Below, piece after piece: positions 16,735 through 24,550 of a stretch of 64,000 nt of DNA (positions within the stretch are counted from its first letter, which is position 1; each line of letters starts with the position of its first letter). The DNA is taken from assembly GCF_006402735.1 (NCBI RefSeq), contig NZ_CP017174.1, positions 7,110,001 through 7,174,000 of the forward strand, given 5' to 3'. Below the pieces are notes generated by a model. That model ran no database searches. It was not told the DNA's origin and worked only from the letters and a program-made list of their open reading frames with translations. The stretch is from Myxococcus xanthus. Its GTDB lineage: Bacteria > Myxococcota > Myxococcia > Myxococcales > Myxococcaceae. A program made the translations under genes and the position numbers.

Positions 16735-17118
16735 GTGTCCGAGAAGCGAAGAATCCTCCTGATTGATGACAGCGAGATTACGCTCGCGATGGAGAAGGCC
16801 GTGCTCGAAGCGCGCGGCTACGAGGTCATCGCCACCTCCACGCTCATGGAGTTCGAGAAGACGCTGCAGACCTGGCGCCCGGACCTCATCCTCACCGACA
16901 TCCACATGCCCGAGGCCAAGGGCACGGATATCTGTCGCACGCTGAAGAACGAGTACGGCACGCAGGACATCCCCATCGTCCTCTTCTCCAGCCTCCCGGA
17001 CGACGAGCTGTCCAAGCTGGCCGAACAGGTGGGAGCAGACGGCTCCCTGTCCAAGGTGAATGGACTGGAAGCCATGGGCGAGAAGATCGACGAACTGGTG
17101 CAGAGCATCCTCTGGTGA
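16735..17118 (+). CDS. Single-domain response regulator (receiver)
   Basis: 127 aa from GTG 16735 with GAAGG upstream. It is a complete receiver domain: acidic pair in LLIDDSEIT, phospho-acceptor Asp in LILTDIHMP, the Ser in VLFSS and the Lys in SLSKVN. There is no output domain. The stop overlaps the start of the tetraheme lipoprotein gene, so they are coupled. No kinase gene is adjacent, so its partner is unknown. Confidence 0.92.
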   Translation: MSEKRRILLIDDSEITLAMEKAVLEARGYEVIATSTLMEFEKTLQTWRPDLILTDIHMPEAKGTDICRTLKNEYGTQDIPIVLFSSLPDDELSKLAEQVGADGSLSKVNGLEAMGEKIDELVQSILW

Positions 17119-18665
17119 ATCCCATGCGTGCCTTCCTCGCCGCGGCCCTGCTGGCCGCGTCGCTCGCTGGCTGTGCACGCAAGGACCCGCCCCCCAAGCC
17201 CGCGGAAGCGGACGCTTCGTCTTCGTCGGCCACCGCCGCCGCGGCAGCCAGCCAGGGCCCGGGCGCCATCCTCTTCCTCTCCGCCGACACGCGTGGCTAC
17301 CTGGGCCCGTGCGGCTGTAGCGAGAACATGCGGGGCGGCATTGCCCGCGCCGCCGCGCAGGTGCAGTCGGCGCGCAAGGGCTCGCTGCCCGTCCTCTATG
17401 TGGATGGCGGCAACAGCCTCTTCGGCGAGCAGCGGCTCAAGCCGGGACAAGTGCCCCAGGAGGAGCGCAAGGCCAAGGCGCTCGCGGACGCCATGCGGCA
17501 CATGGGCCTGGCGGTGCGCGCCACCGGCCCGCTGGACGACACGCAGGGCGTGGACTTCCGCAAGGGCCTGGGGCTGCCGGAGCTGGCGCCGGGCGCGGTG
17601 AAGCTGCTGCCCGCGGGCGAACGGAAGGTGGGCGTGGTGGCGGCGACCACGGCCGCGCAGCTCGCGGAGGCCAGCGCCCAGGCCCGCGCGCAGGGAGCGG
17701 ACTTCGTGGTGGGCCTGCTGGACGTCACGCTGGACGTGGCCCAGCAGGCGGTGGAGCAGCCGAGCCTGAAGGCCGACGTGGTGGTGGCCACCCGCACCGC
17801 CACCGAGTTCAGCGGCGAGCAGAACCGGCTGGTGCGGTCCGCGGTGCCGGTGGTGGCGCTGCAGAGCAAGGGACGCTCGCTGCTGCGCGTGGACCTGGCC
17901 TATGCGCCCCAGGCGGGCCCCTTTGCGTTGCAGAAGGGTCAGGATGACCTGGAGCGTGAGGCCGCCGCCCTGGAGCAGCGCACGGCGCTGCTGGACAAGG
18001 ACATCAACCTCCCCGGCACGGACCCGAAGCTCAAGGCGCTCAAGCAGGGCAAACGCGACGAACTGGTGGCGCGCCGGCAGTCCCTGCTGGACGCTCCGCC
18101 CGTTACCCCCGACGGCGTCAACGCCTTCACGCTGCGCTTCGTGCCCCTGGAGTCCAGCCTTCCCTCCGACGCGGAGGCGGTTGCGCTGGTGTCCGCCTAC
18201 GACGCGGACGTGGGGAAGATGAACCTCGCCTGGGCGAAGGCGCATGGACAGGACTGCCCGCCTCCGGCGCCGGGCCGCGCGGGCTTCGTGGGCAACGAGC
18301 CCTGCCGCACCTGCCACGAGGACGCCTTCCCCGTCTGGGAGAAGTCCAAGCACCACCACGCCTGGGAGACGCTGGAACAGGTGGGCAAGCAGTTCCACCT
18401 CAACTGCGTGGGGTGCCACGTCACCGGCTGGGAGCAGCCCGGCGGCGTTTGCCGGCTGGACAAGGTGGCGGGCCGCGAGGACGTGGGCTGCGAGAGCTGC
18501 CACGGTCCGGGCTCGGAGCACGCGGATGCGCCTGGCACCAACAACATCATCGCCTCGCCGGGCGAGAGCGTGTGCGTCACCTGTCACAACCCGGAGAACT
18601 CGCCTCACTTCGATTTCGCGACGTACCTGCCGCGCATCGTGGGGCCGGGGCACGGGAAGCCCTAG
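17115..18665 (+). CDS. Tetraheme cytochrome c lipoprotein with metallophosphatase-like domain
   Basis: 516 aa from GTG 17115 (GTGA overlap with the receiver gene); ATG 17124 is an alternative. The signal peptide ends SLAGC, a lipobox. Residues ~50-370 resemble the 5'-nucleotidase-like domain often fused to multiheme cytochromes, including GPCGCSENMRGGIARAA. Its usual metal-binding D/H pair is absent in LFLSADTRGYL. The C-terminal ~130 residues hold four heme c sites (CRTCH, CVGCH, CESCH, CVTCH) in the cytochrome c-554 style, with extra His (KHHHAWETL) as possible distal ligands. Probably an extracytoplasmic electron carrier. Confidence 0.88.
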   Translation: MNPMRAFLAAALLAASLAGCARKDPPPKPAEADASSSSATAAAAASQGPGAILFLSADTRGYLGPCGCSENMRGGIARAAAQVQSARKGSLPVLYVDGGNSLFGEQRLKPGQVPQEERKAKALADAMRHMGLAVRATGPLDDTQGVDFRKGLGLPELAPGAVKLLPAGERKVGVVAATTAAQLAEASAQARAQGADFVVGLLDVTLDVAQQAVEQPSLKADVVVATRTATEFSGEQNRLVRSAVPVVALQSKGRSLLRVDLAYAPQAGPFALQKGQDDLEREAAALEQRTALLDKDINLPGTDPKLKALKQGKRDELVARRQSLLDAPPVTPDGVNAFTLRFVPLESSLPSDAEAVALVSAYDADVGKMNLAWAKAHGQDCPPPAPGRAGFVGNEPCRTCHEDAFPVWEKSKHHHAWETLEQVGKQFHLNCVGCHVTGWEQPGGVCRLDKVAGREDVGCESCHGPGSEHADAPGTNNIIASPGESVCVTCHNPENSPHFDFATYLPRIVGPGHGKP

Positions 18666-18746
18666 TCATCCAGGAATCCGGGGCCTCGCCTGGGCGGTTG
18701 CTCTTACCGGCCGTCCGAACAAGACGCGCACGCGGCGACTCCTTGT

Positions 18747-18774
18747 TTGACTGTCAAGGAAAAGGGCGAATACT
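18747..18774 (+). promoter_or_regulatory. Candidate promoter of the lytic transglycosylase gene
   Basis: TTGACT (18747-18752), 16 bases, then AATACT (18769-18774) resembles a sigma-70 type promoter 43 bp before the start at 18817. The -35 element overlaps a short palindrome, TTGACTGTCAA (18747-18757), which could be an operator. The rest of the 18666-18816 gap shows nothing else. Confidence 0.35.
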
Positions 18775-18816
18775 CCCCCCTTTCGCCCGCCTCCGGGCGC
18801 CCGTTCCCGCGACTGT

Positions 18817-20931
18817 ATGCCGCCTCTACCTCTGCTTCTGCTCGCCCTGGCCTCAGCCCCTGCCTCGGGGCTCACCCCACCGCCCGTGGGGCCCGTTCCA
18901 GCCAAGGCACAGGTGGTGGCATCCGATGGTGCACACGCCCCCGCAGCGCAGTCACCGGTCGAGAAGGCGCCCACGGCCAGCCTGGAAGCAGCACCCGTTG
19001 CCGTGAAGCCGGCAGGCGAGGCTCCGTCGCCGGTGGCTGGTGGCGCGAAGGCACCAACGGCCGCCCCGGAATCTGGCGCCGCGGATACCGCGACCGATGA
19101 TGTCGATGAGCCCGGTTTGGAGCCGCTGGAGCCCGGCACACCGATGGTGGCCGAGGACGCCTCCGAGCAAGACGAGGCCACGCGCGACGCGGTTGAATCC
19201 GAGTCCGCCGAGTTAGAGGAACTGCGCGCCCTGGAGGGCGCCGCGCTGGACCCCGCGTCGCGCTCCACCGCCGAGGTGATGCAGTCGCTGCGGCGGCTCG
19301 GGCTCGCCAACCCGCTGCGGATGCGCATGCTGGACGCGCTCGACGAGCACACCTTCCGCGAGGACGAAGAGCTGCCGGAGATTCCGCTCATCACGGACCT
19401 GGCCACCTTCGACGTGGGGCAGATTCAGGACCGTTACGACATCCCGGTGGAGATGCAGCCGCTGGTGGCCCAGTACGTCCAGTTCTTCCAGGGGCCCGGG
19501 CGACGCTGGTTCCGCAAGTGGATGTCGCGCGCGGCCCGGTACGTGCCGGTGATGCACCCCATCCTGGAGCAGTACGGCCTGCCGAAGGACACGGTGTACC
19601 TGGCGATGATTGAGAGCGGCTTCTCGGCGCATGCCTATTCGTGGGCGCACGCGGCGGGGCCGTGGCAGTTCATCTCCAGCACCGGCAAGCAGTACGGACT
19701 GAAGCAGGACTTCTGGGTGGACGAGCGGCGGGACCCCATCAAGGCCACCCACGCCGCGGCGTCCTATCTGAAGGACCTCAAGCGCGAGCTGGGGCACTGG
19801 TACCTGGCGTGGGCCGGCTACAACACCGGCTCCGGGCGCGTCCGGCGGATGGTGGAGCGGCACGGGACGACGAACTTCTGGCTCCTGTCCGAAGAGCGCG
19901 GCCTGGCGAAGGAGACGAAGCACTACGTGCCCAAGCTGATTGCCGCGGCACTGGTGGCCAAGCACCCGGCGGCGTTCGGCTTCAACGAGAACGAGTTCGA
20001 CCCCGAGCCCGTGCTCGACTTCGACGAGGTGCAGCTCACCGACGCGGCGGACCTGGACGTCGTCGCCCGCGCGGCCGGCGTGCCCGTCAAGGTGGTGCAG
20101 GACCTCAACCCCGAGCTGAAGCGCTGGTGCACCCCGCCGGCGACGGCCAAGAAGCCCTACACGCTCCGGCTTCCCAAGGGAGCGGGGACGCTGTTCGCGG
20201 ACAACTACAAGCGCATCAGCCCCGCGGAGCGACTCACCTTCCGCATCCACAACGTGAAGCGCGGCGACACCCTGTCCCAGATCGCGGAGAAGTACGGCAC
20301 GGCGTCCGAGGCCATCCTCCAGATGAACCAGCTGAAGTCGGCCCGGACGTTGCGCGTGGGCGGAGAGCTGGTGATTCCGATTCCCGCCGGCAAGAGCTCG
20401 GGCGGCGCGCTGGCGACGAAGGTGGCGCAGGCCCGCCGCAGCGGCGTGGTGGTGCGGCCCGAGGACGAGGTACCGGCGGGCACGCCCAAAGGCCCGGTGG
20501 CCGCGGGCCCCGTGAAGAAGGAGACCATCAACGGGCGCACGCGCGTGACATACGGCGTGATGTCCGGCGACAGCCTCTGGGTGATTGCGAACAAGTTCAA
20601 CGTGTCGGTGGACTCGCTGAAGCAGTGGAACAACCTCAAGCGGCGCAACCCCACGCTCCAGGTGGGCTCCACGCTGTTCGTCTGGCCCGATGGCAACACG
20701 GCCACCGCCAGCGTGCAGGAGCGCGGCGGCACGGTGCTGGCGAAGCACTCGGTGAGCGTCGCCAAGCCCGCGGGCAAGGCCGGCAAGGTCCACGCGCTGG
20801 CGGAGGGCGAGACGCTCTGGTCCATCGCGCAGCGCTACGGCGTCAGCGTGGACGACATCATGCGGTGGAACAAAATCAAGGACCACCGCACCCTCCCCAC
20901 GGGGAAGGTGCTGCTCCTCAGCGCGCCGTAG
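18817..20931 (+). CDS. MltD-like membrane-bound lytic transglycosylase with three LysM repeats
   Basis: 704 aa. The signal-like N-terminus leads into a Pro/Ala-rich linker (~25-130). The SLT domain (~195-400) contains the catalytic Glu266 in AMIESGF, then GPWQFISSTGKQYGL and YNTGSGRVRR. Three LysM repeats follow at about 475-525, 580-630 and 655-700 (HNVKRGDTLSQIAEKYG, MSGDSLWVIANKFNVS, AEGETLWSIAQRYGVS). It cleaves glycan strands in peptidoglycan, with LysM for binding. The C-terminal 14 bp overlap the convergent gene at 20918. Confidence 0.94.
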   Translation: MPPLPLLLLALASAPASGLTPPPVGPVPAKAQVVASDGAHAPAAQSPVEKAPTASLEAAPVAVKPAGEAPSPVAGGAKAPTAAPESGAADTATDDVDEPGLEPLEPGTPMVAEDASEQDEATRDAVESESAELEELRALEGAALDPASRSTAEVMQSLRRLGLANPLRMRMLDALDEHTFREDEELPEIPLITDLATFDVGQIQDRYDIPVEMQPLVAQYVQFFQGPGRRWFRKWMSRAARYVPVMHPILEQYGLPKDTVYLAMIESGFSAHAYSWAHAAGPWQFISSTGKQYGLKQDFWVDERRDPIKATHAAASYLKDLKRELGHWYLAWAGYNTGSGRVRRMVERHGTTNFWLLSEERGLAKETKHYVPKLIAAALVAKHPAAFGFNENEFDPEPVLDFDEVQLTDAADLDVVARAAGVPVKVVQDLNPELKRWCTPPATAKKPYTLRLPKGAGTLFADNYKRISPAERLTFRIHNVKRGDTLSQIAEKYGTASEAILQMNQLKSARTLRVGGELVIPIPAGKSSGGALATKVAQARRSGVVVRPEDEVPAGTPKGPVAAGPVKKETINGRTRVTYGVMSGDSLWVIANKFNVSVDSLKQWNNLKRRNPTLQVGSTLFVWPDGNTATASVQERGGTVLAKHSVSVAKPAGKAGKVHALAEGETLWSIAQRYGVSVDDIMRWNKIKDHRTLPTGKVLLLSAP

Positions 20932-21394
20932 TCTCCGGCGCGTACACGGTGAAGGCGAGCTCCGCGCCCACACTGGCGAGTTGCCGGACGACGCGTTCCG
21001 GCACAGAGAAGGCGCTCGAATGCGGCTCCAGCCCCGCCTGAATCCCGATATCGAAGCGCCGCTGCGTACAGCCGTCCCACGCCGCGCGCGCCTCTTCGGG
21101 AAGGGCCTGGATGCGCCCCGCGAACTCCATCAGCGCGGACTCCACGCTCGTCGGCCAGGAAGACAGCTCCAGACAGGCGAAGTGGGGCTCTTCGTGAAGC
21201 GCGAACGCGCCCGGAGCCAGCGCGCGGACCAGGCCCTCAAGCCGGTGCGGGCTTCGGATTTCGAGGTCCACATTCAGGAACGTCGTGGCGGAAGGTGCAG
21301 TCCTCAAAGGCAGGCCTCGCGTGGTTGCGCCGGGCGAGCGATTTGCACTGAGGCCGGGGATGACCTCATCCATCTCGCCACCGGAGTCACGCAT
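20918..21394 (-). CDS. Conserved hypothetical protein
   Basis: 158 aa from ATG 21394, chosen for the GGAAGGAAGGAG upstream; ATG 21373 is an alternative. The conserved-looking core begins near residue 38 (TFLNVDLEIRSPHRLEGLVRAL) and continues HFACLELSSW, FDIGIQAGLEP and a C-terminal VVRQLASVGAELAFTVY. The alternating strand-helix pattern suggests a small alpha/beta domain. It ends inside the 3' end of the lytic transglycosylase gene (14-bp convergent overlap), and its 5' end overlaps the proposed start of the L,D-transpeptidase. Function unknown. Confidence 0.68.
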   Translation of the reverse strand: MRDSGGEMDEVIPGLSANRSPGATTRGLPLRTAPSATTFLNVDLEIRSPHRLEGLVRALAPGAFALHEEPHFACLELSSWPTSVESALMEFAGRIQALPEEARAAWDGCTQRRFDIGIQAGLEPHSSAFSVPERVVRQLASVGAELAFTVYAPETTAR

Positions 21395-22352
21395 CTCCTT
21401 CCTTCCGCCTGACGTCCCGGACGCGGCATCAACACCCGCCCTGGGGAAGGCAGCACGCAGTCCCAAGCCTGCCTCCCGAGTCACCGTCGACCAGGGTCCT
21501 CGGCCCGCGCTGGATGCACGTCCACCGCCCGGGACGCCCTTGCCTCCGGAGGGCGTGGACCGGCCCGCGCGCACTCCAGCGCCCCCTGCCAACGCGCGCT
21601 TCACCGGACTGCCCCAACTGGCGGACGTCACGTCAGGGGCCCAGGTCCTCGGCCCCGGCAGCCAGGGCGAGGGCCTCCGCGCTGTACAGGCCGCCCTGCT
21701 CGACATGGGCTTCGCCCTGCACGGCGGCGCGGACGGACGCCATGGCCCGCACACCGCCCGAGCACTGCGGAACTTCCAGCTCCACGCCTCGCGCACCTTC
21801 CCCGCCGTCCTCCCCACGGGCGCGCTGGATGCCGCCACGCTGCGCGCGCTGGATGCACTGGCGCCAGCGCCAGGGACGCGTGGGCAGACACGGGGACTGC
21901 CTTCCGCCTTCTTCGACGGACAGCAGGTCCGCGTGGTGGTGGCCCTCCGGGAGCACCGGACCTTTCTCTTCGACACCCGTGGGCAACTCGTGGACATCTT
22001 CCCCAACGCCACGGGCGCCGCGGCCTCCCCTACCCGCACGGGGCTCAAGGTGGTCCGCACGAAGTTGGATCAACTGGCCACCGAAGCGGCCGGCGCACGG
22101 CTGTGGAACGACCGCCACGTCTTCGGCGTGCGCATGCTCGACCTCTCCTGGGCGGATGGCCGGCACTCCGGTGAAGAGCTGCACGGAACGAACGCTCCGT
22201 CCTTCCTGGGCACCGACGTCTCGCACGGCTGCATCCGCCACTCGAACGAGGCCGTGCGCGTGCTGCACGACGCGCTCTCCGTGGGAGACCGCGTGGCCGT
22301 CGTCGAGCACGTGGACGACCCGAACCTGGGCGTACCGCGCCCCGTGGCGTGA
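21360..22352 (+). CDS. L,D-transpeptidase with peptidoglycan-binding domain
   Basis: 330 aa if started at ATG 21360; the first ~80 residues are Pro-rich and low in complexity, so the start is uncertain. Residues ~95-165 form a PG_binding_1 domain (GEGLRAVQAALLDMGFALHGG, ALRNFQ). The YkuD-type catalytic domain follows with HGTNAPSFLGTDVSHGCIRH, which holds the HGTN and catalytic SHGCIR motifs. It would make 3-3 cross-links in peptidoglycan or attach proteins to it. No signal peptide is obvious with this start. Confidence 0.85.
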   Translation: MTSSISPPESRISFLPPDVPDAASTPALGKAARSPKPASRVTVDQGPRPALDARPPPGTPLPPEGVDRPARTPAPPANARFTGLPQLADVTSGAQVLGPGSQGEGLRAVQAALLDMGFALHGGADGRHGPHTARALRNFQLHASRTFPAVLPTGALDAATLRALDALAPAPGTRGQTRGLPSAFFDGQQVRVVVALREHRTFLFDTRGQLVDIFPNATGAAASPTRTGLKVVRTKLDQLATEAAGARLWNDRHVFGVRMLDLSWADGRHSGEELHGTNAPSFLGTDVSHGCIRHSNEAVRVLHDALSVGDRVAVVEHVDDPNLGVPRPVA

Positions 22353-22411
22353 GCCCGTGCACCGTGGCCGTGCTTCACCCGGAAGCGAAGCCCAGGCCGC
22401 GAAGCCCCGCG

Positions 22412-23785
22412 TCAGTTGCCGGGCGCGAAGCGGAACAGGCTGGCGGCGAAGTACAGACTGTTGCGCTGGAAGACGCCCTCGGCCGACGTGCCCTTCTCCA
22501 GCTTGTCCTGCACCCGCTTGGGCAGGTTTGCGTAGAGGTCCTGCCCCAGCAGCTCCTCGATGCGATCCACGGGCACGCGGTGCGAATCGAGCAGCGGAAG
22601 GATGTCCTCTTTCTTCGACGGCCCGTCCTTCATGTTGGGCACGAGGTACGCGTACATCGTGAGGCTGCCGTTCGGCAGCTCGTGGAGGACCGTCTTGAAG
22701 TTGTGCGTGGGCACGGCGAGGCGGCGCTCCCCCGCCCCCGTCGTCTCCCGCTTCTCCGGAGGCAGCGGCTGCCCCTTGTCATCCAGGTACAGGTTGCCGG
22801 TGAGGATGTACGCCTTGCCGCCCAACGAATTCACGAGGCCCGAGACGCCCTGCTCCAGCGTGCGCCACACCTGCTGGTTGTGGTTGCCATGCTGGGGAGC
22901 GATGTTGGTCATCAGGTGGCTCTCGTTCATCGCCTCCTGCGTGGGCGAGTCCTCCGCCGGCTTCATGTGGCCCCGGTCGAAGCCCGTCCGCGTGTAGTCA
23001 GAGTCGGTGACGCCGTTGCGGCCCAGCTCGGGGTCGCGAACGAAGGTGCTCTCCAGCCGGGACACCGTCGCGGGCGTCTCGCGGATGTCCGACGCGGACA
23101 GCATGTAGCTCACGAAGGTGGGGACGTTGGCCCCCTGGTCCAGCGACAGGCGCGAGTACTCCTTCACCAGGCTGAGCCCCTCCGAGCCCAGCGCTCCGGC
23201 GGGGCGCAGTGGGTCCAACTCTCCGGCCGCTTCGGCCACGCGGCTCTGGAACACGGCCATCTGCTGGTCCGGCACCCAGCGGGTGTCCGCGTGCTTGCCC
23301 GCCTTCGACGCCTGGATGAATGCGTCCAGCTCCTCCGCGCTGAGCTGGCCGTCTGCATTGCCCCCCAGCAGGTCCGCGCGCCGGGCCACCGTGGCCTGCC
23401 AGCCACGCTCGAAGGCGTCCACGTCCACCGCGGAGCCATTTCCCTGCGCGAGCTTCGCGTCCAGCGCGGAGCGCTTCTGCTGAAGCGCGGTGGACGTCAG
23501 GTATTGCCCGTCCTCGGGCGCGGCCAGGTAGCGCTCCAGCTCCGCCGCGGACACCTGCCCGTTGCCACCACGCGTCTTGCTGCCCGCCGCGTCGGCGGCC
23601 TGCATCAACCCCACCTGCCAGCTGTCATCCTTCCAGCCGAACTTCTCCTGGAGCTCGTTGATGGGCACCTCGCGGGCCGTCGAGCGTCTCCAGCTTCCTC
23701 CCGGCGTGGTGACGGCATTGAGGGGCGAAGCGGCCGATGCCGGGCGCGGGGGAACGGCTCGCGTCGTGGTGGGTCGCAGCGTCAT
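22412..23785 (-). CDS. NUC1-family DNA/RNA non-specific endonuclease with EF-hand-like segment
   Basis: 457 aa from ATG 23785. The C-terminal half is a beta-beta-alpha metal nuclease: YTRTGFDRGHMKPAED holds the catalytic DRGH, and SHLMTNIAPQHGNHNQQVW holds the metal-binding Asn and helix. The N-terminal half is helical with two EF-hand-like loops, RGGNGQVSAAEL and GGNADGQLSAEEL; both lack the first Asp, so calcium binding is uncertain. No signal peptide is visible although most of the family is exported. It could be a released nuclease or a toxin domain; no immunity gene is recognised. Confidence 0.88.
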   Translation of the reverse strand: MTLRPTTTRAVPPRPASAASPLNAVTTPGGSWRRSTAREVPINELQEKFGWKDDSWQVGLMQAADAAGSKTRGGNGQVSAAELERYLAAPEDGQYLTSTALQQKRSALDAKLAQGNGSAVDVDAFERGWQATVARRADLLGGNADGQLSAEELDAFIQASKAGKHADTRWVPDQQMAVFQSRVAEAAGELDPLRPAGALGSEGLSLVKEYSRLSLDQGANVPTFVSYMLSASDIRETPATVSRLESTFVRDPELGRNGVTDSDYTRTGFDRGHMKPAEDSPTQEAMNESHLMTNIAPQHGNHNQQVWRTLEQGVSGLVNSLGGKAYILTGNLYLDDKGQPLPPEKRETTGAGERRLAVPTHNFKTVLHELPNGSLTMYAYLVPNMKDGPSKKEDILPLLDSHRVPVDRIEELLGQDLYANLPKRVQDKLEKGTSAEGVFQRNSLYFAASLFRFAPGN

Positions 23786-23880
23786 CCTGAATGTCCTCGG
23801 GGCCGACGAGGTGAAGCACGAGGTGGGGCCCCGCCTCTCATCGTCGGCCGTTCGGCGCGCCAAGTTGCGTCACGGCTCCG

Positions 23881-23897
23881 TTTTCTTACGAAGAAAA
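23881..23897. other. A/T-rich perfect 7-bp hairpin
   Basis: TTTTCTT (23881-23887) and AAGAAAA (23891-23897) surround ACG. It lies between the cyclotransferase-like gene and the start of the nuclease gene, both on the minus strand. It stands out in this GC-rich DNA and could be part of the nuclease promoter region or a regulator site. Confidence 0.4.
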
Positions 23898-23932
23898 AGA
23901 ATCCGGGGGTCGTTTCGCACCTGGATATCCGC

Positions 23933-24490
23933 CTAACCCTTCTTTCCAGGGGCTTTCGACGGGCTCAGGGCCTCGGGGCCCGCCTTCTGGAGGGCCTGGA
24001 CGATACGCGCCTCCGCCTGGAGCCGCTCCACGTAGTCCGGGGACAGCCCGGCCTCCTCGGCCGACAGCGCCAGGGTGACGAGGAAGGCCTCACTCACGAG
24101 CCCCTGAGCGGGCGTCGCGGGCGCCGCGGGCGTGAAGACATGGGCGCTGAGCACGGCCCCGGTGAAGGTGCGCACCTTCACCTGCCGGACCTCGGTGGCG
24201 CCCGCCATCGCAGACTCCAGGCGGACCAGCGCGTCCCAGGCGTTCGCGGAAACGCGGCGGAGCATGCCGGGGAGCTTGCGGCCCGGCGCATCCACCAGCC
24301 GGGCCACCTTCCCGCCCCAGGCCGCCGACGCCACGTCGTAGACGACGTCCACGTCGAGCGCCTCGGCCAGCTCGCCCTCCAGCACGTCGGGAATGGGCGG
24401 GAGCCCCGGGAGGCGCTCGTGCGCAATCGCCGGGGCCAGGTCGAGGGAGTACGCGAACCAGGAACGCGGAGCAGTGGGGCCAGCAGCCAT
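23933..24490 (-). CDS. Gamma-glutamylcyclotransferase-like (AIG2-type) protein
   Basis: 185 aa from ATG 24490. The N-terminal WFAYSLDLAP matches the YFAYGSNL strand of this fold. The middle has VYDVASAAWGGKVARLV and a helix ending ALVRLESAM, in which Glu is at the place of the catalytic Glu of gamma-glutamylcyclotransferases. QVKVRTF is the following strand. The C-terminal region (LSPDYVERLQAEARIVQAL) is helical. The usual G-S-N motif is altered (S-L-D), so activity on gamma-glutamyl substrates is a guess. Confidence 0.72.
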   Translation of the reverse strand: MAAGPTAPRSWFAYSLDLAPAIAHERLPGLPPIPDVLEGELAEALDVDVVYDVASAAWGGKVARLVDAPGRKLPGMLRRVSANAWDALVRLESAMAGATEVRQVKVRTFTGAVLSAHVFTPAAPATPAQGLVSEAFLVTLALSAEEAGLSPDYVERLQAEARIVQALQKAGPEALSPSKAPGKKG

Positions 24491-24550
24491 GCCCCCAGTC
24501 TCAGCGGGCCGTGCGCCCAGGACAAGCACCTGGGCGTGAGACGGCACCGG

